Position numbers and translations under genes: made by a program. A DNA stretch of 64,000 nt from Paracoccus benzoatiresistens (GTDB lineage: Bacteria > Pseudomonadota > Alphaproteobacteria > Rhodobacterales > Rhodobacteraceae), in assembly GCF_026913015.1 (NCBI RefSeq), contig NZ_JAPTYD010000005.1:1-64000 (forward strand), in the 5' to 3' direction. Under the pieces are notes generated by a model. It had not been told where the DNA came from. It did not search any database and saw nothing but the letters and a program-made list of their open reading frames with translations. This document shows, piece after piece, positions 1 through 8,907 of the stretch; within the stretch, counting starts at the first letter, position 1; each line of letters starts with the position of its first letter.

Positions 1-1
1 C

Positions 2-52
2 GAGCCCGAGGTGGTCGACGACCTGATCGCCAACCGCATGAACCGAGGCTGA
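2..52 (+). CDS. 3' end of an unidentified CDS (last 16 codons)
   Basis: An open frame enters from the left edge and ends at a TGA at 50-52. The readable tail is acidic and then basic, and ends in NRMNRG. Too little remains to name the protein. A GC-rich hairpin (GGCCGC paired with GCGGCC) lies about 10 bases after the stop without a clear T-run, so it is at best a weak terminator. Confidence 0.5.
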   Translation, partial: EPEVVDDLIANRMNRG

Positions 53-246
53 CAAAAAGGCCGCGGAGGGGGGCGGCCCGTGTGCAGCGAAAAAGGGCGG
101 CATCCGGAGAGGAGGACCGGGCGTCGCCATACCTGCCTGACGAGCAATCCCGCGCACGCGCCCTGCTACCCCGGGGACGCGACCGAAGAAGGCTTGACCG
201 TCGGGCCCCATGCCAGCGACCCGCTGGTTCAACAGGAGGAGGATTG

Positions 247-2040
247 ATGGCTTACGCATCGCCCGACGCGACGACCCGTTCGCGTCCCATGTCGTCCGAG
301 GAAAAGAAGGTCATCCTGGCCTCTTCCGCGGGCACCATCTTCGAATGGTACGACTTTTATCTTTATGGCTCTCTGGCCTCGATCATCGGGGCGCAGTTCT
401 TCACCGCCTTTCCGGAAGCCACGCGCAACGTCTTCGCGCTGCTGGCCTTCGCGGCGGGCTTCCTGGTCCGTCCCTTCGGCGCGCTGGTCTTTGGCGCCCT
501 GGGCGACCTGATCGGCCGGAAATACACCTTCCTGGCCACCATCCTGATCATGGGCTTCTCGACCTTCCTAGTCGGCCTGCTGCCGGGCTATGCCTCCTGG
601 GGCATCGCCGCGCCGATCATCCTGATCGCGCTGCGGATGCTGCAGGGCCTGGCGCTTGGCGGCGAATACGGCGGGGCGGCGGTCTATGTGGCCGAACACG
701 CGCCGCAGGGCCAGCGCGGCTACTTCACGTCCTTCATCCAGACCACGGCGACCCTGGGCCTGCTCTTGTCGCTGGTCGTGATCCTGCTGGTCACGTCCTA
801 TGTCAACGCGAACTATCCTGCCGTTCCGCAGCTTGGCCTTGACGGCCAGCCGCTTCTGGACGCCACCGGCGCGCAGGTCATGCTGGAGCCCTTCAAGGCC
901 TGGGGCTGGCGCATCCCGTTCCTGGGGTCGGTCTTCCTGCTGCTGATATCGCTGTATATCCGCCTGCAGATGAACGAATCCCCCGCCTTCAAGAAGATGA
1001 AGGAGGAAGGCGCGCAGTCCAAGGCGCCGCTGAAGGAAGCCTTCGGCAACTGGCGCAACGGCAAGATCGCCCTGATCGCGCTGCTGGGCCTGACGGCGGG
1101 ACAAGCCGTGGTCTGGTATTCGGGCCAGTTCTACGCGCTGTTCTTCATCCAGAACGTGATCAAGGTCGATCAGTTCAGCGCCAACGTCTTTGTCGCCTGG
1201 TCGCTGATCCTGGGCACTGCGGGCTTCATCTTCTTCGGCTCGCTGTCCGACCGTATCGGCCGCAAGCCGATCATCCTGGGCGGCTGCGCGCTGGCCGCGC
1301 TGACCTATATGTGGGTCTTCCCGATGCTGACGGCGGTCGCGAACCCTGCGCTGCACGCGGCCCAGCAGATCCCCGTGACGGTGACCGCGGCGCCGGACGA
1401 CTGCTCGTTCCAGTTCAACCCGGTGGGCACGGCGCAGTTCAACAACAGCTGCGATGTCGTCAAGGCAACGCTGTCCAAATCCTCCGTAAACTCGGAAACC
1501 GTGGATGCGCCGGCGGGCACCGTGGCCTCGGTCAAGGTGGGCGAGACGGTGGTGCAGTCCTATGACGGCAATGCGCTGACCGGCGATGCGCTGGCTGCGG
1601 AAAAGGCGCGCTTCACGTCCGAAATCAACGCCGCGCTGACGGCGGCGGGCTATCCGCTGACGGCCGCCGACAACACGACCGTCGCCAAGGCCGACCACTT
1701 CTTCGACATCTTCAACGGCCAGAACATCAGGGTAGTGCTGATCCTGACTTTCCTGATCGTGCTGGTGACGATGGTCTATGGCCCGATCGCGGCGCAGCTG
1801 GTCGAGCTTTACCCGACCCGCATCCGCTATTCCGGCCTGTCGCTGCCCTATCACATCGGCAACGGCTGGTTCGGGGGCCTGCTGCCGGCGACGGCCTTCG
1901 CGATCTCGGCCCAGACCGGCAACATCTATGCGGGCCTGTGGTATGCGATCGTGATCGCGGTGATGACGGTGATCATCGGCACCATCTTCGTGCCGAACAA
2001 CACCCACAAGAAGAACATCTTCGCCGACGACGGCGTCTGA
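247..2040 (+). CDS. MFS transporter, metabolite:H+ symporter (MHS/ProP-like) type, with large extracytoplasmic insertion
   Basis: A 597-residue major facilitator that probably imports a small organic acid or osmolyte with protons. Seen: an N-terminal GTIFEWYDFYLYG motif typical of MHS-type carriers, the loop 2-3 motif GDLIGRKYTF, a second copy SDRIGRKPII in the second half, and about 12 hydrophobic segments. The ATG at 247 follows a strong AGGAGGAGG; the frame is open further upstream but that part is not membrane-like. About residues 375-490 form a hydrophilic Ala/Thr/Val-rich insertion with two cysteines 17 residues apart. It sits before the last membrane segments and probably faces the periplasm. 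Usual MHS carriers are about 430-560 residues. The substrate is unknown; a stand-alone response regulator follows after a terminator. Confidence 0.85.
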   Translation: MAYASPDATTRSRPMSSEEKKVILASSAGTIFEWYDFYLYGSLASIIGAQFFTAFPEATRNVFALLAFAAGFLVRPFGALVFGALGDLIGRKYTFLATILIMGFSTFLVGLLPGYASWGIAAPIILIALRMLQGLALGGEYGGAAVYVAEHAPQGQRGYFTSFIQTTATLGLLLSLVVILLVTSYVNANYPAVPQLGLDGQPLLDATGAQVMLEPFKAWGWRIPFLGSVFLLLISLYIRLQMNESPAFKKMKEEGAQSKAPLKEAFGNWRNGKIALIALLGLTAGQAVVWYSGQFYALFFIQNVIKVDQFSANVFVAWSLILGTAGFIFFGSLSDRIGRKPIILGGCALAALTYMWVFPMLTAVANPALHAAQQIPVTVTAAPDDCSFQFNPVGTAQFNNSCDVVKATLSKSSVNSETVDAPAGTVASVKVGETVVQSYDGNALTGDALAAEKARFTSEINAALTAAGYPLTAADNTTVAKADHFFDIFNGQNIRVVLILTFLIVLVTMVYGPIAAQLVELYPTRIRYSGLSLPYHIGNGWFGGLLPATAFAISAQTGNIYAGLWYAIVIAVMTVIIGTIFVPNNTHKKNIFADDGV

Positions 2041-2051
2041 TCCTGCCATCG

Positions 2052-2077
2052 GGCGGGCCGGATCATCCCGGCCCGCC
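2052..2077 (+). terminator. Rho-independent terminator after the MFS gene
   Basis: A perfect 10-bp stem (GGCGGGCCGG with CCGGCCCGCC) and 6-base loop begin 12 bases after the stop codon. A short TTTT follows a few bases downstream. It probably uncouples the transporter from the response regulator that starts at 2109. Confidence 0.75.
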
Positions 2078-2108
2078 GTCACCTTTTCAGATCGGGAAGG
2101 CGCGGCCC

Positions 2109-2471
2109 ATGGCCCGGATTCTTGTTGTCGAGGACGAGGACAACATCGCCATCGCGCTGGAGTTCCTGCTGGCCCGCGACGGGCATGCCCATTCCCGCCT
2201 GTCGGAAGGCAGTGCCGCCCTGGCCGCGATCCGTGACGAACGCCCGGACCTTGTCCTTCTGGACGTGATGCTGCCCGACATGTCGGGATACGAGGTCGTC
2301 GCGGTCCTGCGCGCGGATCCCGGCCTGTCCGGGGTGCGCATCCTGCTGATGACCGCGCGCGGATCGGTTGTCGAACGCCGCCGCGGCCTTGCCCTGGGTG
2401 CGGACGGCTTCATCGCCAAGCCGTTCGAGCTGTCGGAACTGCGGGCCGAGATGACGCGGCTGCTGAGCTGA
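2109..2471 (+). CDS. Stand-alone response regulator (receiver domain only)
   Basis: A 120-residue CheY-like receiver without an output domain. Seen: the acidic pocket (EDED near the N-terminus), phospho-acceptor Asp in LVLLDVMLPDMSG, conserved Thr in LLMTARG and Lys in FIAKPFEL. The ATG is chosen because it precedes the canonical MARILVVEDE start. It must act through protein contacts. No histidine kinase is adjacent; the nearest in the window is the SSS-kinase at 25973, which has its own receiver. Proximity to the MFS gene suggests, but does not prove, a link to uptake control. Confidence 0.85.
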   Translation: MARILVVEDEDNIAIALEFLLARDGHAHSRLSEGSAALAAIRDERPDLVLLDVMLPDMSGYEVVAVLRADPGLSGVRILLMTARGSVVERRRGLALGADGFIAKPFELSELRAEMTRLLS

Positions 2472-2474
2472 GGA

Positions 2475-2753
2475 TCAGCGGCGTCGGGCCTGCCACAGCG
2501 ACCATCCGGCCAGACCAAGACAAAGATAGACCGCATTCACCGCCAGCCCGGCCAGCACCTGCATGGACAAGGGCTCGGGACGGGTCATGGCCCCTGTCAG
2601 CGGGATGATTACCGCGACGAAGACGGCCCCCGCCGCCAGCGGCAGCAATATCCCCGTCACTGGCCTGTTGCGCAGCGTTGTCAGCAGAAGCGCAATCAGC
2701 AGGCCGATCCGGAACACATCCCCAGCCTGGGCCGCCAGCAGGTCCGCCATCAT
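2475..2753 (-). CDS. Small integral membrane protein, unknown function
   Basis: A 92-residue protein with about three hydrophobic segments and a basic C-terminus (WQARRR). It converges on the response regulator gene, with stop codons 3 bases apart. The start is set at the tandem ATG ATG preceded by GGGGGA; an in-frame ATG 7 codons upstream has a poorer context. I do not recognise a family. The topology suggests a small inner-membrane accessory protein. Confidence 0.6.
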   Translation of the reverse strand: MMADLLAAQAGDVFRIGLLIALLLTTLRNRPVTGILLPLAAGAVFVAVIIPLTGAMTRPEPLSMQVLAGLAVNAVYLCLGLAGWSLWQARRR

Positions 2754-2809
2754 ACATCCCCCTGTCTTTTCCACAAACTAGACCGCGCGCCGCGGCGCAG
2801 TCCAGCGGG

Positions 2810-3208
2810 TCACAGCGGGATTTCGGGCTGGTCTGGGTTGATCGGGATCTCGGGCAGGGCGGGCGAGGAATCATCGGGTGCCCGCAGCGTTTCCCCAAGG
2901 GCTGGCGGGGGCGGCGCGTCGGCCTTGCGGCGGATCAGCACGTCGCCGTTCTCCAGCCGCTCGGGCGCCTCGTAATTGCCGAGGTCATCCACCAGCACCG
3001 CCAGATCATCCAGCATGGGGGCAAGATCGGCCAGGGCGCCGCCCATGTCCTGGCCAAGCCGGTTCAGGTCGGGGCCAAGTTCGTTCCACAGGTTTTCGGC
3101 AATGATGCCCAAGCCGCGTTCGACAAGGCCCAGTCCTTCCTCGGTCTGGGACTGGGCCAGCGCCGGTGCGGGCATGGCAAGCAGGACCAGGATCAGAAAC
3201 CGGCGCAT
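2810..3208 (-). CDS. Small secreted/periplasmic protein, unknown function
   Basis: A 132-residue protein with a clear signal peptide: MRRF, a hydrophobic core, then a PAPALAQ-type cleavage site. The mature part has an amphipathic helical segment (about residues 25-75) rich in Leu, Gly and Asp, followed by a proline-rich tail. An ATG 8 codons upstream is possible but would weaken the signal peptide. Similar short secreted proteins occur in Rhodobacteraceae without assigned function. Confidence 0.6.
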   Translation of the reverse strand: MRRFLILVLLAMPAPALAQSQTEEGLGLVERGLGIIAENLWNELGPDLNRLGQDMGGALADLAPMLDDLAVLVDDLGNYEAPERLENGDVLIRRKADAPPPPALGETLRAPDDSSPALPEIPINPDQPEIPL

Positions 3209-3280
3209 GATCACCCCAACGCGTTGCCGCATGGCGTCATGCTACGCTTCCCTTGGCAGGGTGTCGAGCGCGCAACGAAA

Positions 3281-3305
3281 AAGGGCTGGCGCAAGGCCAG
3301 CCCTT
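3281..3305 (-). terminator. Rho-independent terminator of the 3338-3547 gene
   Basis: Read on the minus strand, a perfect 10-bp stem (AAGGGCTGGC with GCCAGCCCTT) closes a short loop and runs straight into TTTTT. It begins about 32 bases after the stop codon of the upstream small secreted protein gene. Confidence 0.85.
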
Positions 3306-3337
3306 ATACCTGACGGACCCGAAGTTCCGTTCAGAAA

Positions 3338-3547
3338 TCAGCTGTCGTCGTCGTCGTCGTCCGAAGCGACGGCGGCGATGACGCCCAGCAGCAGCAGGGC
3401 CGGGACAACCAGGCCAGCGTTGGTCGTGGCGGGGCTTTCTTCCACAACGACGGGTTCGACGTCGACGACGGGGGCGACATAGCCACCAGCCAGAGCCGAC
3501 GAAGCGGTCAGGCCGAGAGCGGCAGCAAAGGTAGCAAATTTGGTCAT
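3338..3547 (-). CDS. Small exported protein with acidic tail, unknown function
   Basis: A 69-residue protein. Seen: a signal peptide ending SSALAGG, a short Val/Pro/Glu-rich linker, one hydrophobic segment (about residues 46-58) and an extreme C-terminus of six Asp and one Ser. This short signal-linker-TM plan with a charged end is common among small Rhodobacteraceae envelope proteins. The start MTKF fits the signal peptide better than the ATG two codons upstream. It is followed by its own terminator. The function is unknown; the Asp run could bind cations. Confidence 0.6.
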   Translation of the reverse strand: MTKFATFAAALGLTASSALAGGYVAPVVDVEPVVVEESPATTNAGLVVPALLLLGVIAAVASDDDDDDS

Positions 3548-3745
3548 GATCATGCTCCGTTTCGTTGAAAGCTGCCGTCACCGGCAACATCGAGGCGACA
3601 GTTACACAATCCCCGACTGTTTGAAAGCTTCATTGATTCAAATCCGTCGCTGGCTTGTGCCGACTGTTGCATATTGGCCAACACCCTTCGGGTCGCTCGG
3701 TTCCGGTCGGAAATGGCACTCTGGCGGGGCTGTGGCATTCCTGCA

Positions 3746-4527
3746 CTAGCCACGCCGAAACACCTGCGAAATTCCGAAAATCGCCGCCGCTCCGGCCACG
3801 ATCGAAGGGCCTGCGGGCGTGTCCAGACGCAGGCTGGCCGTCAGCCCGCCCAACACGGCAAGCGCGGCGATCAGCGTGGCATTGCCGACCATGCGTTCGG
3901 GCGTGCGCGACAATCCGCGGGCGGCTGCCGCGGGAACGATCAGCATTGCAGAAATCAGCAGCGATCCCACGACACGAATCGACAGCGCCACCACAACCGC
4001 AAGGGCAACCGACAGGACCAGGCGTTCGATCCGCGGATCGATTCCCGCGGCCATCGCCAGTTCCTCGTTCAGCGATGCCGTCAGCAGCCGCTGCCAGCGC
4101 CAGGCCAGCAAGGTCAGGACCGCGCCTGCGCCCGCCCAGATCAGCGCCAGATCGGCGCGTCCCACGGCCAGGATGTCGCCGAACAGATAGGCCGACAGAT
4201 CCGACCGCGCCTGCGGCACGAAGCTGATCGCCACCAGCCCGATGGCCAGCGCGGAATGGGACAGCACCCCCAGCATCGTGTCCATCGCCTGCCCGCGCGT
4301 GGCCAGGGCCGAGACCACCAGCGCCATGGCCAGGGCAACAAGCAGCGTGCCCGCATAGATGGAGGCGTTGAAGGCCAGGCTGATCGCCACGCCAAGGATC
4401 GCGGCGTGGGCGGTGGAGTCGCCGAAATAGGCCATTCGCCGCCAGACCACGAAGCTGCCAAGCGGCCCGGCAACCGCCGCGACGCCAAGCCCCGCCAGAA
4501 TCGCGCGGGTGAAGAAGTCGTCCAGCA

Positions 4528-4528
<1 letters not shown>
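3746..4528 (-). CDS. znuB: High-affinity zinc ABC transporter, permease subunit
   Basis: A 260-residue inner-membrane permease of the ABC-3 (ZnuB/MntB) family. It starts LDDFFTRAILAGLGVAAVAGPLG and has about 7-8 hydrophobic helices. The family motif GVLSHSALAIGL is present, and the C-terminus carries the GGLTASLRLDTPAGPSIV region. Its ATG overlaps the znuC stop (TGATG), so the two are translationally coupled. The order zur-znuC-znuB opposite znuA, around one operator, supports zinc rather than manganese. Confidence 0.93.
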
Positions 4529-5306
<778 letters not shown>

Positions 5307-5310
<4 letters not shown>

Positions 5311-5804
5311 GCCCCCGCCTCGGCGCAGGCGGGGCAGAGGCCAAGCGCCTCAATGGTGACGCGTTCGACGGCAAAGCCGGTCTCGGCCGCCAAATTGGAC
5401 AAGGCCGTTCGCACCGGGGCGGCAGGCAGTTCGGCCAGCTTGTCGCAGGCCCGGCAGATCAGGAAGGCGGGCGCGTGGTCATGGCCTGGATGCAGGCATG
5501 CGGCAAAGGCGTTCAGCCGCTGCAGGCGGTGCGCAAGGCCATGCTCGACCAGGAAGTCCAGCGCGCGATAGGCAACCGGGGGCTGGTGGCCGAAGCCTTC
5601 GGCGGCAAGACGGTCCAGCACCTCGTATGCGCCCATGGCGCGGTGCGATTCCAGCAGGATCTCCAGCGTGCGGCGGCGCACCGGAGTCATGCGGCCACCC
5701 TGTTCGGCAAGCCTGCCCGCGGCCTCGTCCAGCGCACGGGCTTCGCAGGCGCGGTGGTCGTGGGGGGCGAAGGCCGGGGTCGTTCTGTCGCAGTCGTCGG
5801 TCAC
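5307..5804 (-). CDS. zur: Zinc uptake regulator Zur (Fur family)
   Basis: A 165-residue repressor that shuts off zinc uptake when zinc is sufficient. Seen: a winged-helix N-terminal half (RRRTLEILLESHRAMGAYEV, then PVAYRALDFLVEHGLAHR), a metal-site segment HPGHDHAPAFLICRACDK, and a C-terminal CPAC that completes a two-CxxC structural zinc site. The start is uncertain. I prefer a GTG at 5804, because the in-frame ATG upstream (5843) lies inside the palindromic operator. It is first in the zur-znuC-znuB operon and probably autoregulated. Confidence 0.88.
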
Positions 5805-5834
5805 GAGCGTTACTTTATCACAAGTTGGTTGACT

Positions 5835-5849
5835 TGTTATCATGTAACA
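5835..5849. promoter_or_regulatory. Probable Zur operator between zur-znuCB and znuA
   Basis: TGTTATCATGTAACA is an inverted repeat with perfect TGTTA/TAACA arms, in AT-rich DNA within a GC-rich genome. It lies in the divergent gap between zur and znuA. It resembles alphaproteobacterial Zur boxes, and one site here could repress both directions. Confidence 0.75.
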
Positions 5850-5891
5850 TGAAATGGAACGGTCCTGCAATCAACGAACAGGGAACGACCC

Positions 5892-6809
5892 ATGCGCATG
5901 ATGCTTTCCTTGCTGGCCCTTCTGGCTGCCGCCCCCGCCCTGGCCGAGCCGCCGCAGGTGGTGGTGGATACGCCGGTGACCGGATCGCTGGTCCAGCAGG
6001 TACTGGGGAATGACGGGCAGGTCCGGGTTCTGCTGCCGCAGGGGGCCAGCGCGCATCACCACCAGATGCGGCCTTCGGACGCGCGGAGCCTGCAGGACGC
6101 CGGGCTGCTGGTCTGGACCGGGCCGGAACTGACGCCCTGGCTGGATAGATCCGCCGCTTCGCTGGCCGGCGGCGCGGCGCAGCTTCGCCTGCTGGAGGTG
6201 CCCGGCACGCATCTGCGCAGCTATGGCGGCGATGGCGGGCACGACCACGACCATCACCATGAGCATGAGCACGACCATGGCCATGACGGCACCGACCCCC
6301 ACGCCTGGCTGGATCCGGCCAATGCGCAGTTGTGGTTGACGGCAATTGCCGAGGCGCTGGCCGAGGCCGATCCCGGCAATGCCGACCTTTATGCCCGGAA
6401 CGCCACGGCTGCGGCGCAGCGCGTCGCGGATCTGGATGCCGAGCTGCAGGCGCAACTCGCGCCCTACAGGGATGCCAGCTTCGTGGTCTTCCACGATGCC
6501 TATGGCTATTTCACGGATCACTTTGGCTTGCGCCCGGCCATTCCGGTTTCGCTTGGCGATGCCAGCACGCCCTCGGCCGCGCGTCTGGCCGCCATCCGCG
6601 ACGAAATCGCCGAAACGGGCGCGGCCTGCGCCTTTCCCGAATATGGCAGCGATCCGAAGCTGGTGCAGGCCGTCATCGAGGGGAGCGATGTCCGCCTGGG
6701 CAAGGAACTTTCCCCCGAGGGCGGTGATCTGACAGGGGGAAATGATCTTTATACGTCGATCATGACACAAATGGGGCTCTCGCTGGCTGCCTGTTTGACT
6801 CAGCGGTAA
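5892..6809 (+). CDS. znuA: Periplasmic zinc-binding protein of the ZnuABC transporter
   Basis: A 305-residue cluster 9 (TroA/ZnuA) binding protein. Seen: a signal peptide ending ALAEPP, zinc ligand candidates in GASAHHHQMRPSD, a His/Asp/Glu-rich flexible loop (about residues 115-133, the ZnuA hallmark), then DPHAWLDPANAQLW, FHDAYGYF and a C-terminal SPEGGDLTG region. It captures Zn2+ and hands it to ZnuB. It is transcribed away from zur across the operator at 5835. The His-rich loop separates it from manganese-binding relatives. Confidence 0.93.
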   Translation: MRMMLSLLALLAAAPALAEPPQVVVDTPVTGSLVQQVLGNDGQVRVLLPQGASAHHHQMRPSDARSLQDAGLLVWTGPELTPWLDRSAASLAGGAAQLRLLEVPGTHLRSYGGDGGHDHDHHHEHEHDHGHDGTDPHAWLDPANAQLWLTAIAEALAEADPGNADLYARNATAAAQRVADLDAELQAQLAPYRDASFVVFHDAYGYFTDHFGLRPAIPVSLGDASTPSAARLAAIRDEIAETGAACAFPEYGSDPKLVQAVIEGSDVRLGKELSPEGGDLTGGNDLYTSIMTQMGLSLAACLTQR

Positions 6810-6875
6810 GTGTCTGTGGGGAGACGGTTTTCTGCCTGACACATCCTGTCGGGCAGATATCCGAGTCTTTTACTT

Positions 6876-6899
6876 TGACAATCCAGACGGAATTTGTCA
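6876..6899. promoter_or_regulatory. Imperfect inverted repeat upstream of hemP (candidate iron/heme-responsive operator or promoter)
   Basis: TGACA and TGTCA arms, extending to TGACAA-TCC and GGAATTTGTCA, lie about 40 bp upstream of the hemP start. The left arm also contains a consensus-like -35 TTGACA at 6875. Iron control is expected for hemP genes, but which regulator would bind here is inference. Confidence 0.35.
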
Positions 6900-6938
6900 G
6901 ATTTCGGGCAGTGAAGGCTTAACCCCAAGAGGCTGACC

Positions 6939-7115
6939 ATGACCGCTGCGCGTCCCGCAGATTTCCAGCAACCGGCTACCAGCGTCCTGGCGCGTATTCC
7001 GCAGCATGACGCGACCACGCTGACGCGGGGCGGCAACCAGGCGCTGATCATCCTCGACGACCAGATCTACCAGTTGCGCATCACCCGCGCCGGCAAGCTG
7101 ATCCTGACGAAGTAG
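6939..7115 (+). CDS. hemP: Hemin uptake protein HemP family
   Basis: A 58-codon gene: ATG at 6939, TAG at 7113-7115, with a weak purine-rich stretch (CCAAGAGG) upstream. The C-terminal half carries the HemP signature: a GGNQALIILDDQIYQLRITR stretch and then AGKLILTK at the very end. The N-terminus is variable, as in the family. HemP proteins are small and linked to heme/iron uptake; in some proteobacteria they activate hemin receptor expression. No heme transporter genes are adjacent, so it stands alone between znuA and rluB. Confidence 0.85.
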   Translation: MTAARPADFQQPATSVLARIPQHDATTLTRGGNQALIILDDQIYQLRITRAGKLILTK

Positions 7116-7174
7116 ACCTTCCTTCGGCCCGGATCAGGCTGCGACGCAAGGCCGCCGGATGCAGGCGGCGCGGA

Positions 7175-8797
7175 TCAGCCGCGCGGCTTGCCCCCCGGAC
7201 GGCCACCCGGTTTGCCGGCAGGACGCCCGCGCGGCTTGTCGGTGAAGCGGGACCCTTGGTCGCCCGAACCGCCGCGCGCCGGCTTTGGCCCGCCGGGTTT
7301 GCCGAAAGGCTTGCGGTCACCGCCGGGCTTTCCGTCGCCGCGCGGCCCGAAGCCGCCCGGCTTGCCCTCGGCACGCGGCTTGAAGCCACGTTCGCCTTCA
7401 GGGCGGCCCTCGCCCCGCGGCTTGAAGCCACGTTCGCCACCTGGCTTGCCCTCACCACGCGGCTTGAAGCCACGCTCGCCTTCGGGGCGGCCTTCGCCAC
7501 GCGGCTTGAAGCCACGTTCGCCACCTGGCTTGCCCTCACCACGGGGCTTGAAGCCACGTTCCCCTTCGGGGCGGCCTTCGCTACGCGGCTTGAAGCCGGG
7601 CTTGTCTCCGTCCCGCCGCCAGTTGCCGCCTTGTCCGTCGCGTGCGGGCTTGGCGAAACGCGGACGATCCTCGGCCCCTTCGGGGCGGGGCTTGCCCGAC
7701 CATTGCCGCGCCGGGCGATCGCCGTCTTCCCGGGCCGCTCCGGGCTTGCCACGGAAACGCGGCCGGTCGGCGTCGTCGCCGCCAAAGCGCGGCTTGCCGG
7801 GCTTGTCTCCCCAAGAGCGGGCAGGACGATCCGCGTCATCACGCGGACCCGCAGGCTTGCGGGCGAAACGGCGCTCGCCTTCCTCGCCTGCCGCCAGCGG
7901 CCGGGGGGCGCGGCGCGGACCTTCGCCCTCCTCGCGGCGCGGCTTGCGCGGGCCCTCGGCGCCGCGGGGACGCATCTCGCGGTCCTTGGGCGCGGTTTCC
8001 TCGCCCGTCAGCAGACCGCCAAGCTGGTCGCGCAGGACCCGGCGCTTCACCTCGACTACCTCGTTCTTTTCCATGCCCACCAGCTTGAACGGGCCATAGC
8101 CGATGCGGATCAGCCGGTTCACCTGCAGGCCGACATGGGCCATGGCGCGGCGGATCTCGCGGTTCTTGCCCTCGCGGATGCCGACGGTCAGCCAGGCGTT
8201 TGCGCCCTGCTGGCTGTCCAGCTTGATCTCCATCGGGGCGAAATCCTCGCCTTCGATGGTCACGCCCCGGCGCAGCGGCGCGAAGGTCAGGTCGCTGGGC
8301 GTGCCGTTCACCCGCACGCGGTAACGCCGCAGCCAGCCGGTCGAGGGAAGCTCCAGCCGCCGCTTCAGCTCTCCGTCGTTGGTCAGCAGCAGCAGCCCTT
8401 CGGAATTGAGGTCGAGCCGCCCGACCGTCATCACGCGCGGCAGGTCGCGGGGCAGGGCGTCGAACACCGTCTGGCGGCCCTTTTCGTCCGCCTCGGACGT
8501 CACCAGGCCGATCGGCTTGTAATACAGCCACAGCCGCGTTTCCTGCGGCTCGTCCAGCTTCTTGCCATCCACGGTGATGCGGTCGGTCGGCAGCACGTCC
8601 AGGGCGGGGCTGTCGATCTTCTTCCCGTTCACCGTGACCCGGCCCTCGGTGATCATGCGCTCGGCTTCGCGGCGGCTGGCGATGCCTGCGCGGGCCATCA
8701 CCTTGGCGATGCGGTCGGGGGATTGTCCGGGGGATTGTTCGGGGGCGGGGGTCGCGGAAGGGGCGGGGGTCGTGGAAGGGGTGGCGTCGTCGGTCAT
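7175..8797 (-). CDS. rluB: 23S rRNA pseudouridine synthase (RluB/RsuA type) with long basic repeat tail
   Basis: A 540-residue enzyme. Residues about 28-75 are an S4 RNA-binding domain (DRIAKVMARAGIASRREAER). The catalytic RsuA/RluB domain (about 85-250) has the motif GRLDLNSEGLLLLTNDG with the catalytic Asp, and GIREGKNREIRRA. RluB isomerises a uridine in helix 89 of 23S rRNA. The last about 280 residues are low-complexity Arg/Gly/Lys/Pro with six 14-residue units, probably disordered and RNA-binding. Rhodobacteraceae homologues often have such tails. It is divergent from tadA. Confidence 0.9.
   Translation of the reverse strand: MTDDATPSTTPAPSATPAPEQSPGQSPDRIAKVMARAGIASRREAERMITEGRVTVNGKKIDSPALDVLPTDRITVDGKKLDEPQETRLWLYYKPIGLVTSEADEKGRQTVFDALPRDLPRVMTVGRLDLNSEGLLLLTNDGELKRRLELPSTGWLRRYRVRVNGTPSDLTFAPLRRGVTIEGEDFAPMEIKLDSQQGANAWLTVGIREGKNREIRRAMAHVGLQVNRLIRIGYGPFKLVGMEKNEVVEVKRRVLRDQLGGLLTGEETAPKDREMRPRGAEGPRKPRREEGEGPRRAPRPLAAGEEGERRFARKPAGPRDDADRPARSWGDKPGKPRFGGDDADRPRFRGKPGAAREDGDRPARQWSGKPRPEGAEDRPRFAKPARDGQGGNWRRDGDKPGFKPRSEGRPEGERGFKPRGEGKPGGERGFKPRGEGRPEGERGFKPRGEGKPGGERGFKPRGEGRPEGERGFKPRAEGKPGGFGPRGDGKPGGDRKPFGKPGGPKPARGGSGDQGSRFTDKPRGRPAGKPGGRPGGKPRG
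7346..7597 (-). repeat. Six 42-bp tandem repeats in the rluB tail
   Basis: Six consecutive 42-bp units encode variants of GFKPRGEGKPGGER and GFKPRGEGRPEGER, with the two versions alternating. The first and last units diverge (RSEG and RAEG). Alternation implies that a two-unit 84-bp block was duplicated. Confidence 0.9.
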
Positions 8798-8907
8798 GGC
8801 GATCTCCTGCGCATCGCTGCGGTGGCAAAAACCGCGCTTCTAGCGAAAGCGCGGGGCTGTGGAAAGGGCGACTTGCGCGGCGTCGTCGCCCTTGCGACAA
8901 GCGGGGC

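Noticed and set aside
568..2082. 504-codon open frame on the minus strand
   Set aside because: Antisense to the MFS gene; composition is Arg/Asp/Gln/His-rich, typical of the complementary frame of GC-rich genes, with no motif.
7346..7597. Repeat block considered as a CRISPR array
   Set aside because: Units are 42 bp, contiguous without spacers, in frame and part of rluB.
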